From Sapria himalayana (lineage: Eukaryota; Streptophyta; Magnoliopsida; Malpighiales; Rafflesiaceae): a stretch of DNA of 64,000 nt. Below, one piece after another: positions 34,384-46,865 of the stretch. The notes below the pieces were generated by a model, which searched no databases, had not been told where the DNA came from, and was given only the letters and a program-made list of their open reading frames with translations. The DNA is taken from assembly GCA_029783825.1 (NCBI GenBank), contig JAREIK010002645.1, positions 434,001-498,000 on the forward strand, read 5' to 3'. Within the stretch, counting starts at the first letter, position 1. Every line of letters starts with the position of its first letter. The position numbers and the translations under genes are program-made.

Positions 34384-35590
34384 CAAGAGATTATTGGTAG
34401 TAAACTATGATTTATAACTATTCTAAGATTCAAATATAACATATGCAATAAAATTATTATTATAAGTTGAAGCCGAGTTTGATAGCTATTGTACAACAAC
34501 ATAAGTATTGTAAAAGTATAGTAGAAAATCAAATTAGCCACATTACAAATTTCTTGGAGTTGTGCAGCAACTGAAGATGAATGCATTTAGTTTGGATGTG
34601 ATAAGTTTATGAAATTTTTCCTTTTTATTTGAGAAATAAAACTCAAAACTAAGTTGTTAATTATAGGAGAAGCATGAGACATTATATGACGTTTGAGATC
34701 GAATCGAAGAACTTTTGAGGAGATACCCACAATATGATTCTTAATTATGATTCCATAATATAAGTCAATATACTATGAATGACATTAGGTCATGCTACTA
34801 GTTTTTATGTCCTAATAGAGTGCAGGGGATTAATTTCTTTTAACAATACATTGCATCATCTTGGATGAGAAAGTTTTTCGGAGGGAGATATGGGGGCCCT
34901 AGCACCATCAAGAGAAGTAAAAAAATAAAATAAAATAAAATAAAAAATATTGCATGAGTATGACAGTATCTATGAGATCATGTGTTGAGTATAGCTCTTG
35001 TGTTCCTTTCGGAGGGTGATGGAAAGGTCAAGATTCATAAATAACTCCATAAGAGTTGGTACATATGATAATTCAATAAGAATTGTTCAAATTCAATATT
35101 ATATGTATTTATTGGTACATATGATAACTCCATAAGAGTGAACATATCAAGACTAACATGTTGATAAGATAAATTTGTTGATAGAATCACTTCTCCCTAG
35201 AAATGTTTTTAGAACACTCTTTTTAGTAGTGTATGATGTGTCCTAACAAGATATCTATTTTTTCATTTGGTAACCTCATTATACTTAATGCATTAGCATT
35301 CTTCTTTGAACACAAACTTGATTAGCAATTCAACCTAGCAATGGAATTCATGAAGGAAAAATTGAACGACAAAACAAAATCAGGCATCATAAAGAATCGA
35401 TATGAACTTTTTAGGTATCACCCTTTGATTTTAATTACAGAAAAATAATCATAATTCAGCCACACAAAACACCATGCCAAGTTTAAGCTCAAAAACAAGC
35501 ATCATATATAGAGCAATTAGAAAACTATAAGTTCGAAGCTCGTGATCAACCACTCGCCATCAAACATAAGCAAGTAGTCGAAGCAAAAGC
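34384..35590. other. Sequence 3' of the RPS29 exon
   Basis: The first about 200 bases after the exon (minus strand) are intron-like (T-rich with ordinary complexity, TTGATGCTTG-type words). Further on nothing is recognised except a short AAAAT repeat at about 34918-34945. Confidence 0.4.
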
Positions 35591-35594
35591 ATGC

Positions 35595-35656
35595 CACGCA
35601 CGGGAACCAGGGCCGCACGTCTTCGGGTGAGAGTTCCAAAATCTCGCATGTCCCAT
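35595..35656 (-). pseudogene. RPS29: Ribosomal protein S29 (uS14), isolated first exon
   Basis: From ATG 35656 the minus strand reads MGHARFWNSHPKTCGPGSRA plus TG, the start of a Cys codon. It matches the start of eukaryotic S29/uS14 (M-G-H-x-x-x-W-N-S-H-P-x-x-x-G-P-G-S-R-x-C), a small zinc-binding protein of the 40S ribosome. The exon stops where plant S29 genes, as I remember, have an intron within the first zinc Cys codon, but the following bases are GCATGC, so the donor would be GC. The remaining residues (C-x-x-C second half, G-L-I-R-K-Y) were not found on the minus strand down to about 30 kb. It is probably a gene fragment, or a gene with an unusually distant second exon. Confidence 0.7.
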
Positions 35657-35770
35657 GATGTTGTTGATGAAATTAGAAGCGTCAAAGATAAGTATTTTAA
35701 AACAAAACCCTATATACAGGGCACAACACTAACGATACAACTAATTTCTTATCCTTATGCACAACCCATG
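35657..35770 (-). promoter_or_regulatory. RPS29 promoter with telo box
   Basis: On the plus strand AAACCCTA lies at 35705-35712, 50 bases upstream of the start codon. The telo box is typical of plant ribosomal protein genes. It overlaps a TATA-like CTATATAC (35710-35717). The leader ends in a TC/CAACAACATC start context. The motif is seen; promoter activity is inferred. Confidence 0.55.
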
Positions 35771-35774
35771 ACTC

Positions 35775-38700
35775 TAGGATTTTATTTTTATTTTTAATGT
35801 AAAAAATTCAAATATTAAAAAATTTAAAATTCAAAAAATAAAAAAATTAACAAATATTTGTTATCAAAAATAAAAAACTAAATAATTTCAATAATTAGAA
35901 AATTTATCACTTTTTTTTATAAAAATGTAAAAAGAAACATATCGTTTAAAATTATTAAAAAAAAGAAAATATAAAAATTATTCAAATTATAAAATTCATA
36001 ACAAAATAATATATAACATTGTAAAATTCAAAAATCTTCAAGATTACAAAAGAATAAAATAAATACATTTAAGCTCTTCAACTTTGAAAATTGTAAATGT
36101 GATTATTTTTATAATTAAAATAAAATTTCTTTAAAATTATATATTTTCAAACACAAAATTTATATATATTTGATTTTTTTTTATGAATTCATAATGTTTA
36201 AATGAATGAATGTACAAGAAAAATAAAACACAAGTGGCTAGCTCTCTCAATAAATAATCTTACATTGATTTTCAAACAATTTTATTCATAAAAATTTTAA
36301 TTTTATATTAAAACTTAATTACTTTTTTATTAAAAAATTATTTTAATAAAATTAAATGCATCATATGTCACATATCAATAATTATTTTTACACCTTGGTA
36401 TGATTCGCGCCTTTAAAAAATATGGCAATTATCATTAAATAATAATCAAATATTATTAAGCATAATAAAAAAAAATCACAAAATTATATTAAGCTACACT
36501 AGCCAACACTTATTAATAATCATCTCCACAATAATTATTTATTAGGTGCAACATATTTTTGTGGAGACTAACCATTACCACAATAATAATTAGGCATGAG
36601 TGTATTCAACTTGACTTCTTGCTTCTTTTGCTTATTTTATTTATTTTTGATTGTTCTATTTACTTTATTTCTACGAGTTATACTCTTAGACAACCAAATT
36701 TTAGTTTTATTTCATCTTAATCTATTTTTATTTTTTTTAATATTTATTTGCAGAATCAAAAAACTCTAAAAAAGACTAGACATCTACAGGAGATCCATAA
36801 ACATCTGATATCATATTAAAAATAAAGCCTAAATCAAATTTATCATTAAAAGATAGCTCATTGAGAGAGAGAGAGAGAGAGAGAACCCAAGTCATATAAT
36901 CTAATACTACGATAACTCAAATTTTCTGATGTGAATCATATTTATAATTTTTTTTTTACATTTCTAGAAGATAAGATTGCATGTAAAAAAAAATATAAAA
37001 ACTTGTAGTGAATTTCAAGACCCAACACTGTAATTCTAATAACCCAACAAGAATAAGAACAATCCTCTATCTGACTATGCTCATGATCTCTAAACATAAT
37101 CTAATGCCTTAAAACTTTATTCACAAACATGATTCATCAAGATCCTAAGAAATATATTCATATGAATCTGTCTAAAAAATCTAAAAAATAAATAATTATA
37201 CTAATAAAATAGATAATATCTAATATAGTAACTATCAGATAATTTAATCAACATATAAACTAACATTTATTCACAGGTCACCACTTAGATTAAGTGGTAA
37301 GTCATCGAGTGCATATCATGGTTTACGACAATCATAAATATACCTAAAAGAGATCTCATTTGATAAAAAAAGACTAACTTCCTATAATCATCTTATATCT
37401 AGTGAAATCAACTGACAAACTAATATTTATATATAATTTAATACCTAGATCAAGTGGAAAGTCAATGGGCGAAAATACTAACATACGAAGATCATATATA
37501 TATGTATATATATATCCAAAACATATCTATTATTCAATTCTAAGAAGAAAAAACTCATACATCATGAAAATTTAACCTCAATAACAAGAAAATATCTTAA
37601 AAATGAAATATTTTTTGTATAACACTCAATTTGTAGAAATATCATGCATATGCTCCCAAGAATACAAAATCTTGATGACTGCTACATGAACATTTTCTCA
37701 AAATTATAATGAAAAAAAATAATTTTTATATCTAGCTAATGCACCGTCAATTTGTGTAATGCTGCAATAAAAAATAACCTATAAGTAATTATTTGTCACA
37801 AAACAGTAAGTGTTCAAGTAGTCAAGTCTATAAATCTGTATAAAATCTCTCATTATCAACATAAAATCTCTCATCTACATCCCCTATTGGTTGGCCTAAT
37901 AATTTTGGAACGAGATTTCACACAAGATCAGATAAGATTACACACAATTTCTCCAATAAATCTTGTCGCCAACTTGAATGACTGAGAGCCTCAAAAAGAA
38001 CTTCCATGATCTTGCTACTATCAAATAAGAAAAATATAAAATAATATATAGTTAAAAAAAAAAAATACTCGGGATAAATATTACTGAGTGAAACATATTC
38101 TTGGTTTCATTTGTACTATAAGAATATCATATGAAAATCAAAAAAAAATTAACGACCATATTAGAGAACAAATTTGAATTTATGTTGAATAAATTTACCA
38201 TAAAAATTATTAAAATATATTTATAAATTAACATTATTAATTTAGAGATGTATAATATAGTTTCTCAAAACATTATTTTATTAGTGTATAATACGAGTAC
38301 AAAAACATACAATACACTTAATAATAAAAAGAATATAATAAATGTAGAAGTTGAAATTCCATACAAATATTACGCTACTTGAATTAGGCCAGCCCAGACA
38401 TTAAATGCTCATATCTATGAAATAAAAAACAACTAGAGAAAAATAAAACTAAATAAAAAACTATAGAAGCCAAGATTTTTAAAAAATAAACATCTCATTT
38501 ATTGATATCATTAATTGTGAATAAATATTCAGGTATTATTACGAGTACTCACTTGGTTGATAGAAAATAAAATAAATATTCAATTTTAATAAAATTAAAT
38601 CAAATATTAATTTTAAGTCATTCTTTGTTGTTGCAATAAAAGAGTCAACACGCCATATAGAAATAGAATAATTAGTATATATTATTTACAAATATTATTA

Positions 38701-39190
38701 TTATAATTGATAAAATAAATAATTATATAAGATCAAATTAGGAGACAACTGAAAGGTAAATATAGAACTTAAAATTTGAACTTAAAATTAAGAGAAATAA
38801 TTCGATTGAACTGAAAAAAGTCATTATCACAAAATACAAATATATACATACCTAAAAAAAATATTAATTAGGATTTAGGTGAAATAGAGAATAACATTAA
38901 AAATAGTATAATTAAATAATATATACTACATAAAAAAAAATATTATCAAATAATTATTAGATCAAACATGAATTATTAATTAGAATATTAGGATACTACG
39001 TACTCAACATCATACTTAAGATGATATATATTATCAAAAAATATTATAAAATAATTATTATACTAATCACATTTTAGACTAATTATAATAATAAAGTCAA
39101 AGTCATAAATAATAAAAAGAAGCTAACACAAAGTCACAAACACATCAAATCTCATAAGAACTCAAAATTCACAGGCTAGAGCAGTATTAA
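35775..39190. other. Very AT-rich intergenic sequence, no gene seen
   Basis: No coding frame. It includes a GA microsatellite and a weak two-copy repeat at about 37230-37360 and 37410-37530 (TAGATTAAGTGGTAAGTCA and TAGATCAAGTGGAAAGTCA). 37860-38030 is less AT-rich and unassigned. Confidence 0.45.
36863..36884. repeat. GA microsatellite
   Basis: Eleven GA units. Confidence 0.9.
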
Positions 39191-39195
39191 TATTA

Positions 39196-39631
39196 CTGAT
39201 TGCCTAAAAAATCCTTGTGTAACATGCATACATTGCAAGTTATATCTTGTGTTTGAGACTTATCAATCACAACTTCTCTTACTTTCAGGGGCAAAATTGT
39301 CAAGATATTAATATCTCTCAGACCACGTGCTGAAGCATAAGTCTTGTGCACTAGGTATACCTTTCTTCATAATAATAAAGTAAAAAACAATAACATGACT
39401 AGTATCTAGACATCACATTTATAAATGAAAACATTAGAAAGATATATATTAAACATTTTGTATCAGACCCCAAGAATTGAATATTGCACATACCAAAGAT
39501 ACACGAAGAAAATGTCAGGTAGGCACTCACCATCTTTCCATAGACTCAGCTTGACGGACTATAGGCTAGGCCTGACTTATTTGTCACTGCAAAAAAAAAA
39601 AAAATCCACCATCATATGAGAAAACATTGTC

Positions 39632-39695
<64 letters not shown>

Positions 39696-39862
39696 GTATA
39701 TGTATATAACAGCAGAAGAGTCAACAAGCACTTCAAAGTTGTATAACAGCAGAAGAGTTTCAAGGACCTTTAAGAATGATCCCCAGGTGAAGAAGCAGTG
39801 GATTTTTGTGCAATGCCAAACCGTGCTCTTGCAACTCTTCCACCACTAGTTTTAAAGAAGGT
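39196..39862 (-). other. Cluster of exon-like blocks, unidentified
   Basis: Minus-strand blocks with fair splice signals in less AT-rich sequence. About 39862-39770 lies behind TGTTTGTAG and reads GGRVARARFGIAQKSTASSP in one frame. About 39584-39530 has a T-rich TTTGCAG acceptor and GTGAGTG donor but stops in all frames. About 39366-39300 lies before GTAAGA and is open, with KTYASARGLRDINILTILPL in one frame. No family recognised. It may be a decayed gene or a non-coding transcript. Confidence 0.25.
39634..39708. repeat. TA/TATG microsatellite
   Basis: Long TA run interrupted by TATGTATATG units, between two of the exon-like blocks. Confidence 0.9.
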
Positions 39863-40511
39863 GTCACGCCTACAAACAACACAAATATTGGTGATATATG
39901 TAACATGTTAAGAACACTAGTTTCAATAACATAAGAAACCTGACATTTAACATTGCATTCTTATAGGCTGGAGCAACATAATAATTAGCCATATGTAATG
40001 ATTGGCATACACACACAAACACGTGTGTGAGGGTGTGTGTGTGTGTGTTATTTTTTTGTTTTTTAAATTAATGAAAACATTGTTTTATTTCTCTTTCATT
40101 CTCACTCCTCTCTCTCTCGCTCTCTCCACTATCTCCTTCTCTCTCTTGGGGTGGCTCATTGCCATTGTGTGATGGTGATGGTGATGATACCGATGATGAC
40201 ATGTGACGGCGTGGGTGGCAGCATGTCACACAGTGAATGTGGTGCGTGGGTACAATGGTTGAGCAGTGTGTGGTGCAGTGAGGTCAAGTGGTGCAGTCGG
40301 TAGAATGGTGCAAAGAGTTGCAACATTTATTTTGTTTGTGTTTGTTACATATTTCCTTGTTGTTAGAGAGAAAAGATGATAATCAGAGTATGAGCACACT
40401 TGTTGGATGATCTCCTCTAAATTTTTGTAGTTATTTTACTAAATTAAACAATAATATTATATATTTTTTTTCTGATATTTCTGTTTCTAATTGAAAGATG
40501 AAACATGTAAC
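39863..40511. other. Intergenic sequence, nothing recognised
   Basis: Contains a short TG repeat (about 40020-40050), a CT-rich run and a GATGGT-rich stretch (40165-40200). No coding or element ends. Confidence 0.4.
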
Positions 40512-41248
40512 CAAGAAGCAAGGACACGATCACGTGGACACGACATGGCAGAATACATGGACACGACAAATTCTAAAAAATTAGGATACGGATACGGCTA
40601 GGATACGGCATAATAAAAAAATAAAAATAAAAATAAATATTATCCTTAAACAGTAATTTTGATAAACATATTTATAATCATACTTAAAATCATACATTTA
40701 AAATTAAAATAAATTATATTACATAAATCAAAATTATTTATTTATTATATTTTACATATTTATTAAATAAATAATAATAATTAAAAATTAAATAATAAAT
40801 TTAAAAGTGAAAGCAGTAAAATATGAGGTTTTAAATTAAAACTCCATATTTTACAGCTTTGAACCCCCCCACCCCCCTTCCCTCCCGTTACTGCTCCCCC
40901 ACACCCTCCCATTACTGCTCCCCCACACCCTCCCATTACTGCTCCCCCTCCCTCCAATTGATGCTCCCCCTGCTTCGGAATTCTTGAATCCTGAAGCAAA
41001 GACATTGATACGCCACGTGGCGTATTATTGCTCAGAAGATTTCCGACGCATCGGATTCATAACAACGCGTCGGATACGTCTCCGACGCGTCTGTCCGATA
41101 CACCACATGGCTTATCGGACATGGATTGGTCAACGATACTCCACATGGCATATTGAACACGTATCCGACGCGTATCCGTACCGTGTCCACGTGTCTGAGT
41201 GTCCGACACGTGGACACGACTGTACAGTGACGTATCCGTGCTTCCTTG
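40512..41248. mobile_element. Mutator-like MITE 1, about 737 bp
   Basis: The left part CAAGAAGCAAGGACACG and the right part CCGTGCTTCCTTG are the same ends as in the element at 46330-46856. Near the ends are many GTGTCCACGTG and CCGACGCGT words arranged as inverted repeats. The flanks ACATGTAAC and CACGTAACT are similar but not identical, consistent with a decayed 9-bp duplication. The middle carries AATAAAAATAAA-rich sequence and a GC minisatellite. No coding. Confidence 0.65.
40866..40965. repeat. C-rich minisatellite inside Mutator-like MITE 1
   Basis: Units of about 24 bases, CCCATTACTGCTCCCCCACA-type, repeated about three to four times with variants. The sister element at 46330 lacks it. 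Confidence 0.75.
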
Positions 41249-41462
41249 CACGTAACTTCCTTAGAGATTGAACAAGATAAATTAGATATATTTCATCAAT
41301 AGAAGAATTAATTTTATGGAACTAAGCTTAAAAGAATTAACAACTATTGAGCATGAGACATATTTGAAAACAAATTAGAACTCTATATGAGATATATTAG
41401 AAAGACATAAGTAAAGAATCATTCTATCAGATTCATTCACATTATAATGTGAATCTTATATA

Positions 41463-41931
41463 TAGACCTACTAAAATTTATACCGACACGATTAACCACT
41501 GATTAAATGAATTTGGGTAAAACCTAAGCGGGTTCAGGTGATAAACGGGTCAACTCGTTTAAGACTTTTAATAAATGGATTGTGTTCGGGTGAGACATGC
41601 TAACTCGTTTATAACATGTTTATCCGTTTAAATAAATAGGTAGATGATTAAACGGGTGATTTACCGTGTTAAATGGGTCAAACGTGTGATAAATAAGTAA
41701 ATGGATCAAAATAGTGGTTTATCGTATTAACCTGACCCAACCCAACCCAACCCAGCCCGTTAAAATTAGATGTGTTAAATAAGTCGTGTTGTGTTACCCG
41801 TTTATTAAACGGTCTATGTTCGTATTTTGATTTTTTACTAGTTTATTAAACGTGTCGTATACATGTTTACATGTTTTTCACCCGTTTAACCAGTAACCAT
41901 TTAACCCAACCCAACCCATTTGACACCCCTA
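41463..41931. mobile_element. hAT-type MITE, 469 bp
   Basis: Perfect 8-bp duplication CTTATATA at 41455-41462 and 41932-41939. The right end TTTGACACCCCTA is the common hAT form; the left end TAGACCTACTAAAATTTA matches it only in part and is decayed. The interior is rich in ACGGGT, CCCGTTTAA and CAACCCAACCC words. No coding. Confidence 0.75.
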
Positions 41932-41939
41932 CTTATATA

Positions 41940-42681
41940 TATGATTTTTTATTTTTAAATAAAAATTTCATTTTTTTTATCTTATAAAACTTTATCCAAT
42001 TATAAATATTCAATTTGAATTGTATTAAAATATTAAGAATCGATAATATTTTAGAATATACTTTACATTAATTTTTTTTTAAGGATCATAAGATTATTCA
42101 TTATATGCTGCCACTCTTGTTATATTAGAATAACTAAAAAGAAGAATATGTATTTATTTAAAAAGATACATATTCTTCTATTACATACAAGTGTTCCTAG
42201 GAGTTTATAGAGAAAAACTATATTAATCCATTTTATTTTACATTATTTTAGGTTGTATCTTATATTAACAAATAAATCCAAGAGAGAAACGATTTTAACT
42301 TCCATGCAAGATTTTTAGGTGCATTTGTTTTGTTAATGATCTCTCTCTTAGTAGAGAAAAGATAGCTGCTTGTGTCATCAAATATATCTTTATTAGATAC
42401 TTTAATACTCAAAAAAGATATAAATATTTCTAATCAAAGATAGAAATATCAAGTAGGCCATGCAATCCAAGTACGATATGAGACATGAAATAATTTAAAT
42501 GTCAAGCCCAACACAACATAGTCCAAAATTATGCCTGAATAATAGTAGTATTGCTCGTGGCACAACTCATGCCATGCTTGGCCAACACCCAGTGTGCCGT
42601 GCTAGGCAAGGCAAATCGCATCACTGATTAAAAAAAACCATTTCAAAATTGACATGATCCTTTTACAAGCCTTTTTGGGCA
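41940..42681. other. AT-rich sequence with possible hAT remains at its right side
   Basis: 42490-42640 is GC-richer, with words such as CATGCTTGGCC and GTGCCGTGCTAGGCAAGGC like the hAT MITEs, but no ends are recognisable. The rest is AT-rich and empty apart from one hairpin. Confidence 0.4.
42140..42179. repeat. Hairpin-forming inverted repeat
   Basis: AGAAGAATATGTAT and its exact complement ATACATATTCTTCT are separated by 12 bases. Confidence 0.65.
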
Positions 42682-42689
42682 GTTCAGGC

Positions 42690-43046
42690 TAGAGGTATCA
42701 AATGGGGCAAGCTAGCTCAGCTTGGCACACTACATTGACATGCCCCGGCCCGTCGTGCCGTGATGGCACCTAAGCATGACACGTGACCACGCACCGAACA
42801 TGATCAATACGAGCTGATGCTTGACAAGCGAGGCTCACCAAGCTCCAAAAGGGCAAAGATGCCCAGCAGCACGGTAACGCGTCGCCAAAACCCTAATTTA
42901 TTAAAAAATTTGGGTTTTATCCGACCTGAACCAGGCCGAACTTGATGATTTTTAGCCGCGGGTCCGTGCCGGGCCGACACAGATGCCCGGTTGGGCGGCC
43001 TAAAACCAGGCCAGGATGTGCCGGGAAAGCCCGTTTGACACCTCTA
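42690..43046. mobile_element. hAT-type MITE, 357 bp, same family as 16439-16821
   Basis: The ends are TAGAGGTATCAAATGGGGC and GCCCGTTTGACACCTCTA. The flanks GTTCAGGC (42682-42689) and ATTCGGGC (43047-43054) agree at 6 of 8 bases, a decayed target duplication. The interior aligns with the element at 16439 over most of its length. Confidence 0.82.
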
Positions 43047-43054
43047 ATTCGGGC

Positions 43055-43562
43055 CCATGATATTATGAACAACGATGGGACAATGCCTATCAATATTTTA
43101 TCAAGAAAAAAACAATAATTTTTGAGCAGTCGAATTGCTTCCAACAACACATTGGTAGAAATCTCATTGTAGTCATTTTTGCTACAAATAATAATAATAA
43201 AATTAATAAAAAAATATAAAAATACATAATTCACATATTATTTTCATAGTTAATCAATAAATTATTCTCATTTCGTCTCCTCTCATTGTTCTAGAATTAG
43301 TATTGTGCACGAGTTTTTATAATTTTTTAAAAAATTTATAATTTTAATTTTGTGAATTGAAGTGTAAGTGAAAATTTTATTAATGTGACAAGTTGTGACT
43401 TTAAGCATGAGAATATGAGATATAACATTCAAAGTATTTGCTGAGTACAAAAAAATTAAAATACACATTACAATAAAATTTTAATTAATTTATTTTATTT
43501 ATATTAATAAATCTATTTAAAAAAATTAAATAAAAAACTAAAAAATAAAAAATTTAATGAAA

Positions 43563-43619
<57 letters not shown>

Positions 43620-46320
43620 ACAAATTAACCGAAAGATCATATGTCAAATCTAGGTGAAATATAATAGTATGAGAATAATTTAATATAATTACAAATAAAA
43701 ATACTCAAGATATCAAAAAAGATTCATCATAATAAAATAATATCGATGGCATAGTATTGATGCCATTTGTCATCTTAAAATATATAATATATATATTATA
43801 TATATATATGTATGTATGTACGTATTAATGATACTACTAATTTTAAGAGACAAGATAATTAATATAACAAAAAATATAATACATTAAGTTCAAGATAAAC
43901 CCAACTTAATGGTGAAGCCTTTGAAATTGAATCAACTTCAAGTTTATTGACCGACTTTATTAATCACATTATGTTTGAAAAAATATATATAGCTAAATTA
44001 ATTAATAATATAAGCATTCCAATTAAATTTTTAGAAAATTATAGGAAAAAAAATTTAATAAAAACCTACTTATAACTTTGTTATCATAGAATTCCAAAGT
44101 TCGTCAATATAAATGGCATAATCAAATATTTTAAATTAGAAAAATAATTAATAATTAATAAACCTATAAAATATAATAGAGTAATATATATGACATCCAA
44201 TATTTAATCTAGTCATGATAATATATTATTAGCATGTCTAACAGCTCATTATGTCTATTCTAAGTGAAAATAAAATAAAATAAAGATTTTTTTAAATCCT
44301 CCCTCTTCATATTTAGCTGACGAGGATACTCATACATATATAAGTATCTGACAAGAATTTTAGGAAATATAATAATCAAAATATAATTTTTAGCACCATA
44401 TTCAGCAATAATTCAAATAACAATATCATCATTAACATATTTATCAAAACCATTAACGATTGACCCTTAGTTAATATTTTTAAAATTAGGTATATGAATC
44501 ACACAATTAACTAATAGTCCAAAATTGAATAAAAGATATTTTTCCTACATTAGAAAACATAATAAATTCAATAAAATACTTTATAACACCAAGCATATAA
44601 AATGAGTTTCACACTCTATATATGCCTAAAAAAATTTTCAAATAAATATCAAATATTATTAAAATTATACATACTTGATATTAGCATAATATGTTAGCTA
44701 TCAACAAGTGATATCTAATTATGTTAATAAAAATAACAATCTTATTATTAATGATACAGACTAAAAAATAAAATTTATTTTTAAAATTTTTTTATGATAT
44801 GATAAATATATGTTTATTTAAATATACTCTTATAACATGTATTATACTTAGATACAAAGTACAATATATAATTTTAAAATTAATAGCATATTTAGCATAT
44901 AGAGAAGACATCATAATTTTAGTATTATAATTATTAAGATAAAAATTAAATATTTAAAATATTATCTTTTATTTCATCTCACCACTACTTTGCTACTTGT
45001 ATTGATTCTAAGATTAAGATGAAATGAATAGAATATATATCAAGATACATAACCAAATGTATAAACCAAAAAGAAAAACAAAATGGTTGGATTCATAAAA
45101 ATTAATTAATATATTTACAAAATATAATATTAGATTTGATAGTTATAGCAATGATCTGAGTGCGAATATAAACATCACATTTATAGTTAATACATTATTT
45201 ATTATGTTAGCAAAAGATAAATGATGAGATAGTCTATCCAATATAGGTAATCTATCTCACAACTTAAATACCAATTATTATTTCATTACATTACATGATT
45301 ATAATAAAAATTTAGATATATTAGATTAATAAAAATTATACAAATTTACTTATCTCATATTATATAAGATAACACATAATCTACTGACCTCCTCAATGTC
45401 TAATATAAAATCAAAATATACCTTTTATGTGACTATGAATATTATTTCAATAATGAAATCTAAGATATGACCAAATATCATAGGAGATTCAAAATGGGAA
45501 TATTTGAAGATGAATATTCAAAATAAAATAAAATAACTATTAATGTATAATGACTCATATGATAATATTTAAGATATTGAAACTCGTGTTAGCTTCAAAA
45601 TAAAATAAGATGATTCAAACATACTACTAAATTAGACTGAGCACATATATTAGACTGAATCACTCAAAAAACTAACATGCAATGTGCTTATTTTATTATT
45701 GTACTAATATTTTTTACTATATAATTTTTTTAATTTATTATTATTTAGCATGCGATATCATGATGCTTAAAAATGAAATACATTTTTTTATTGAGTTATT
45801 ATTTTGTAGATTTTATTCATTTATATTTTTGCACAGTTTAATTTTTATATTTATATTTTTTAAAAATAAAATTTTACTTAAAAATTTAAACTTAAAAATA
45901 AAAGTCAATGCTAATGCAACAACCATGAAGTGGCACGAGTTTGCCACTACACTCCACAATGCCGATGGGATGTCAGTGCCCACTAAAACTGTGGGAGTAA
46001 GATGGGTGGCTATTGTGACACTTGGGAATGCCAGTGTGCCACTAGACCCTTTACAACCCACAGCCATTTGGCACTAGTCTGGTCAAAGGAAAATTTTGTT
46101 CTAGTGCCGGTATGACCCTACACAACACGATCCAACCTAGCATTTCATCATGTCAAGCTCCCACAATTAAAAAATCTAAAATATTAATATATGTGAATAA
46201 GTCTATATTCGAATCAAGTGGTGAGTTGATAATTGTACATTTCATCATATCAAGATAAGTTAAAATATCTAGAATATATTTCTTTTGGAAAATAAAAATT
46301 ACGCTTCCTAAATATATAAT
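43055..46320. other. Very AT-rich intergenic sequence
   Basis: No gene recognised. Contains AT microsatellites. A GC-richer island at 45900-46130 with repeated GTGGCAC/GTGCCACT words may be an old transposon piece of unknown type; its open frame is short and not recognised. Confidence 0.45.
43571..43615. repeat. AT microsatellite
   Basis: About 22 TA units. Confidence 0.92.
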
Positions 46321-46329
46321 CTCAATATC

Positions 46330-46856
46330 TAAGAAGCAGGGACACGGACACGAGAATATGACACAGCAGGATACGGGGATACGGAAAATTCTAAAAAACT
46401 AAGATACGAATACGACTAGGATGCGACATGATAAAAAAAATAAAAATAAAAATTATTAATTATAAATATTAGGTATTTTATAAAATTCATTAAATTTAAT
46501 TAAATTAAATATTTTATTATATAAAATAAATATATATTATTTATTTTATAAAATAAAAATATTTTATTTTATGCACATCCCCACACAAACATGCCCGCCC
46601 CTGCCTCTCCCCTCAAATCGCGCCCGGTCCCTACCTCACCCTCAAATCGCGCCCGCCCCCTGCCAGTGGCCAACGTCGCCCATGCAGCAACGTCGGGGAC
46701 TATAGGCATGGATACGGCCGTCGTCTGCCGACGCAACCATCCGATACGCCACGTGACGTATCGGACACGTATCTGTGTCGTGTCCATGACGTGTCCACGT
46801 GTCTAGGTGTCGGACACGCGGACACGGCTGTAGGGAGCCGTGTCCGTGCTTCCTTG
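46330..46856. mobile_element. Mutator-like MITE 2, 527 bp
   Basis: Perfect 9-bp target duplication CTCAATATC at 46321-46329 and 46857-46865, the length typical of Mutator-like elements. The ends are TAAGAAGCAGGGACACGGACA and CGTGTCCGTGCTTCCTTG, related to the element at 40512-41248. Both share CTAAAAAACTAAGATACG-like and GATACGCCACGTG sequences. Open frames in its GC-rich right half are not genes. Confidence 0.75.
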
Positions 46857-46865
46857 CTCAATATC

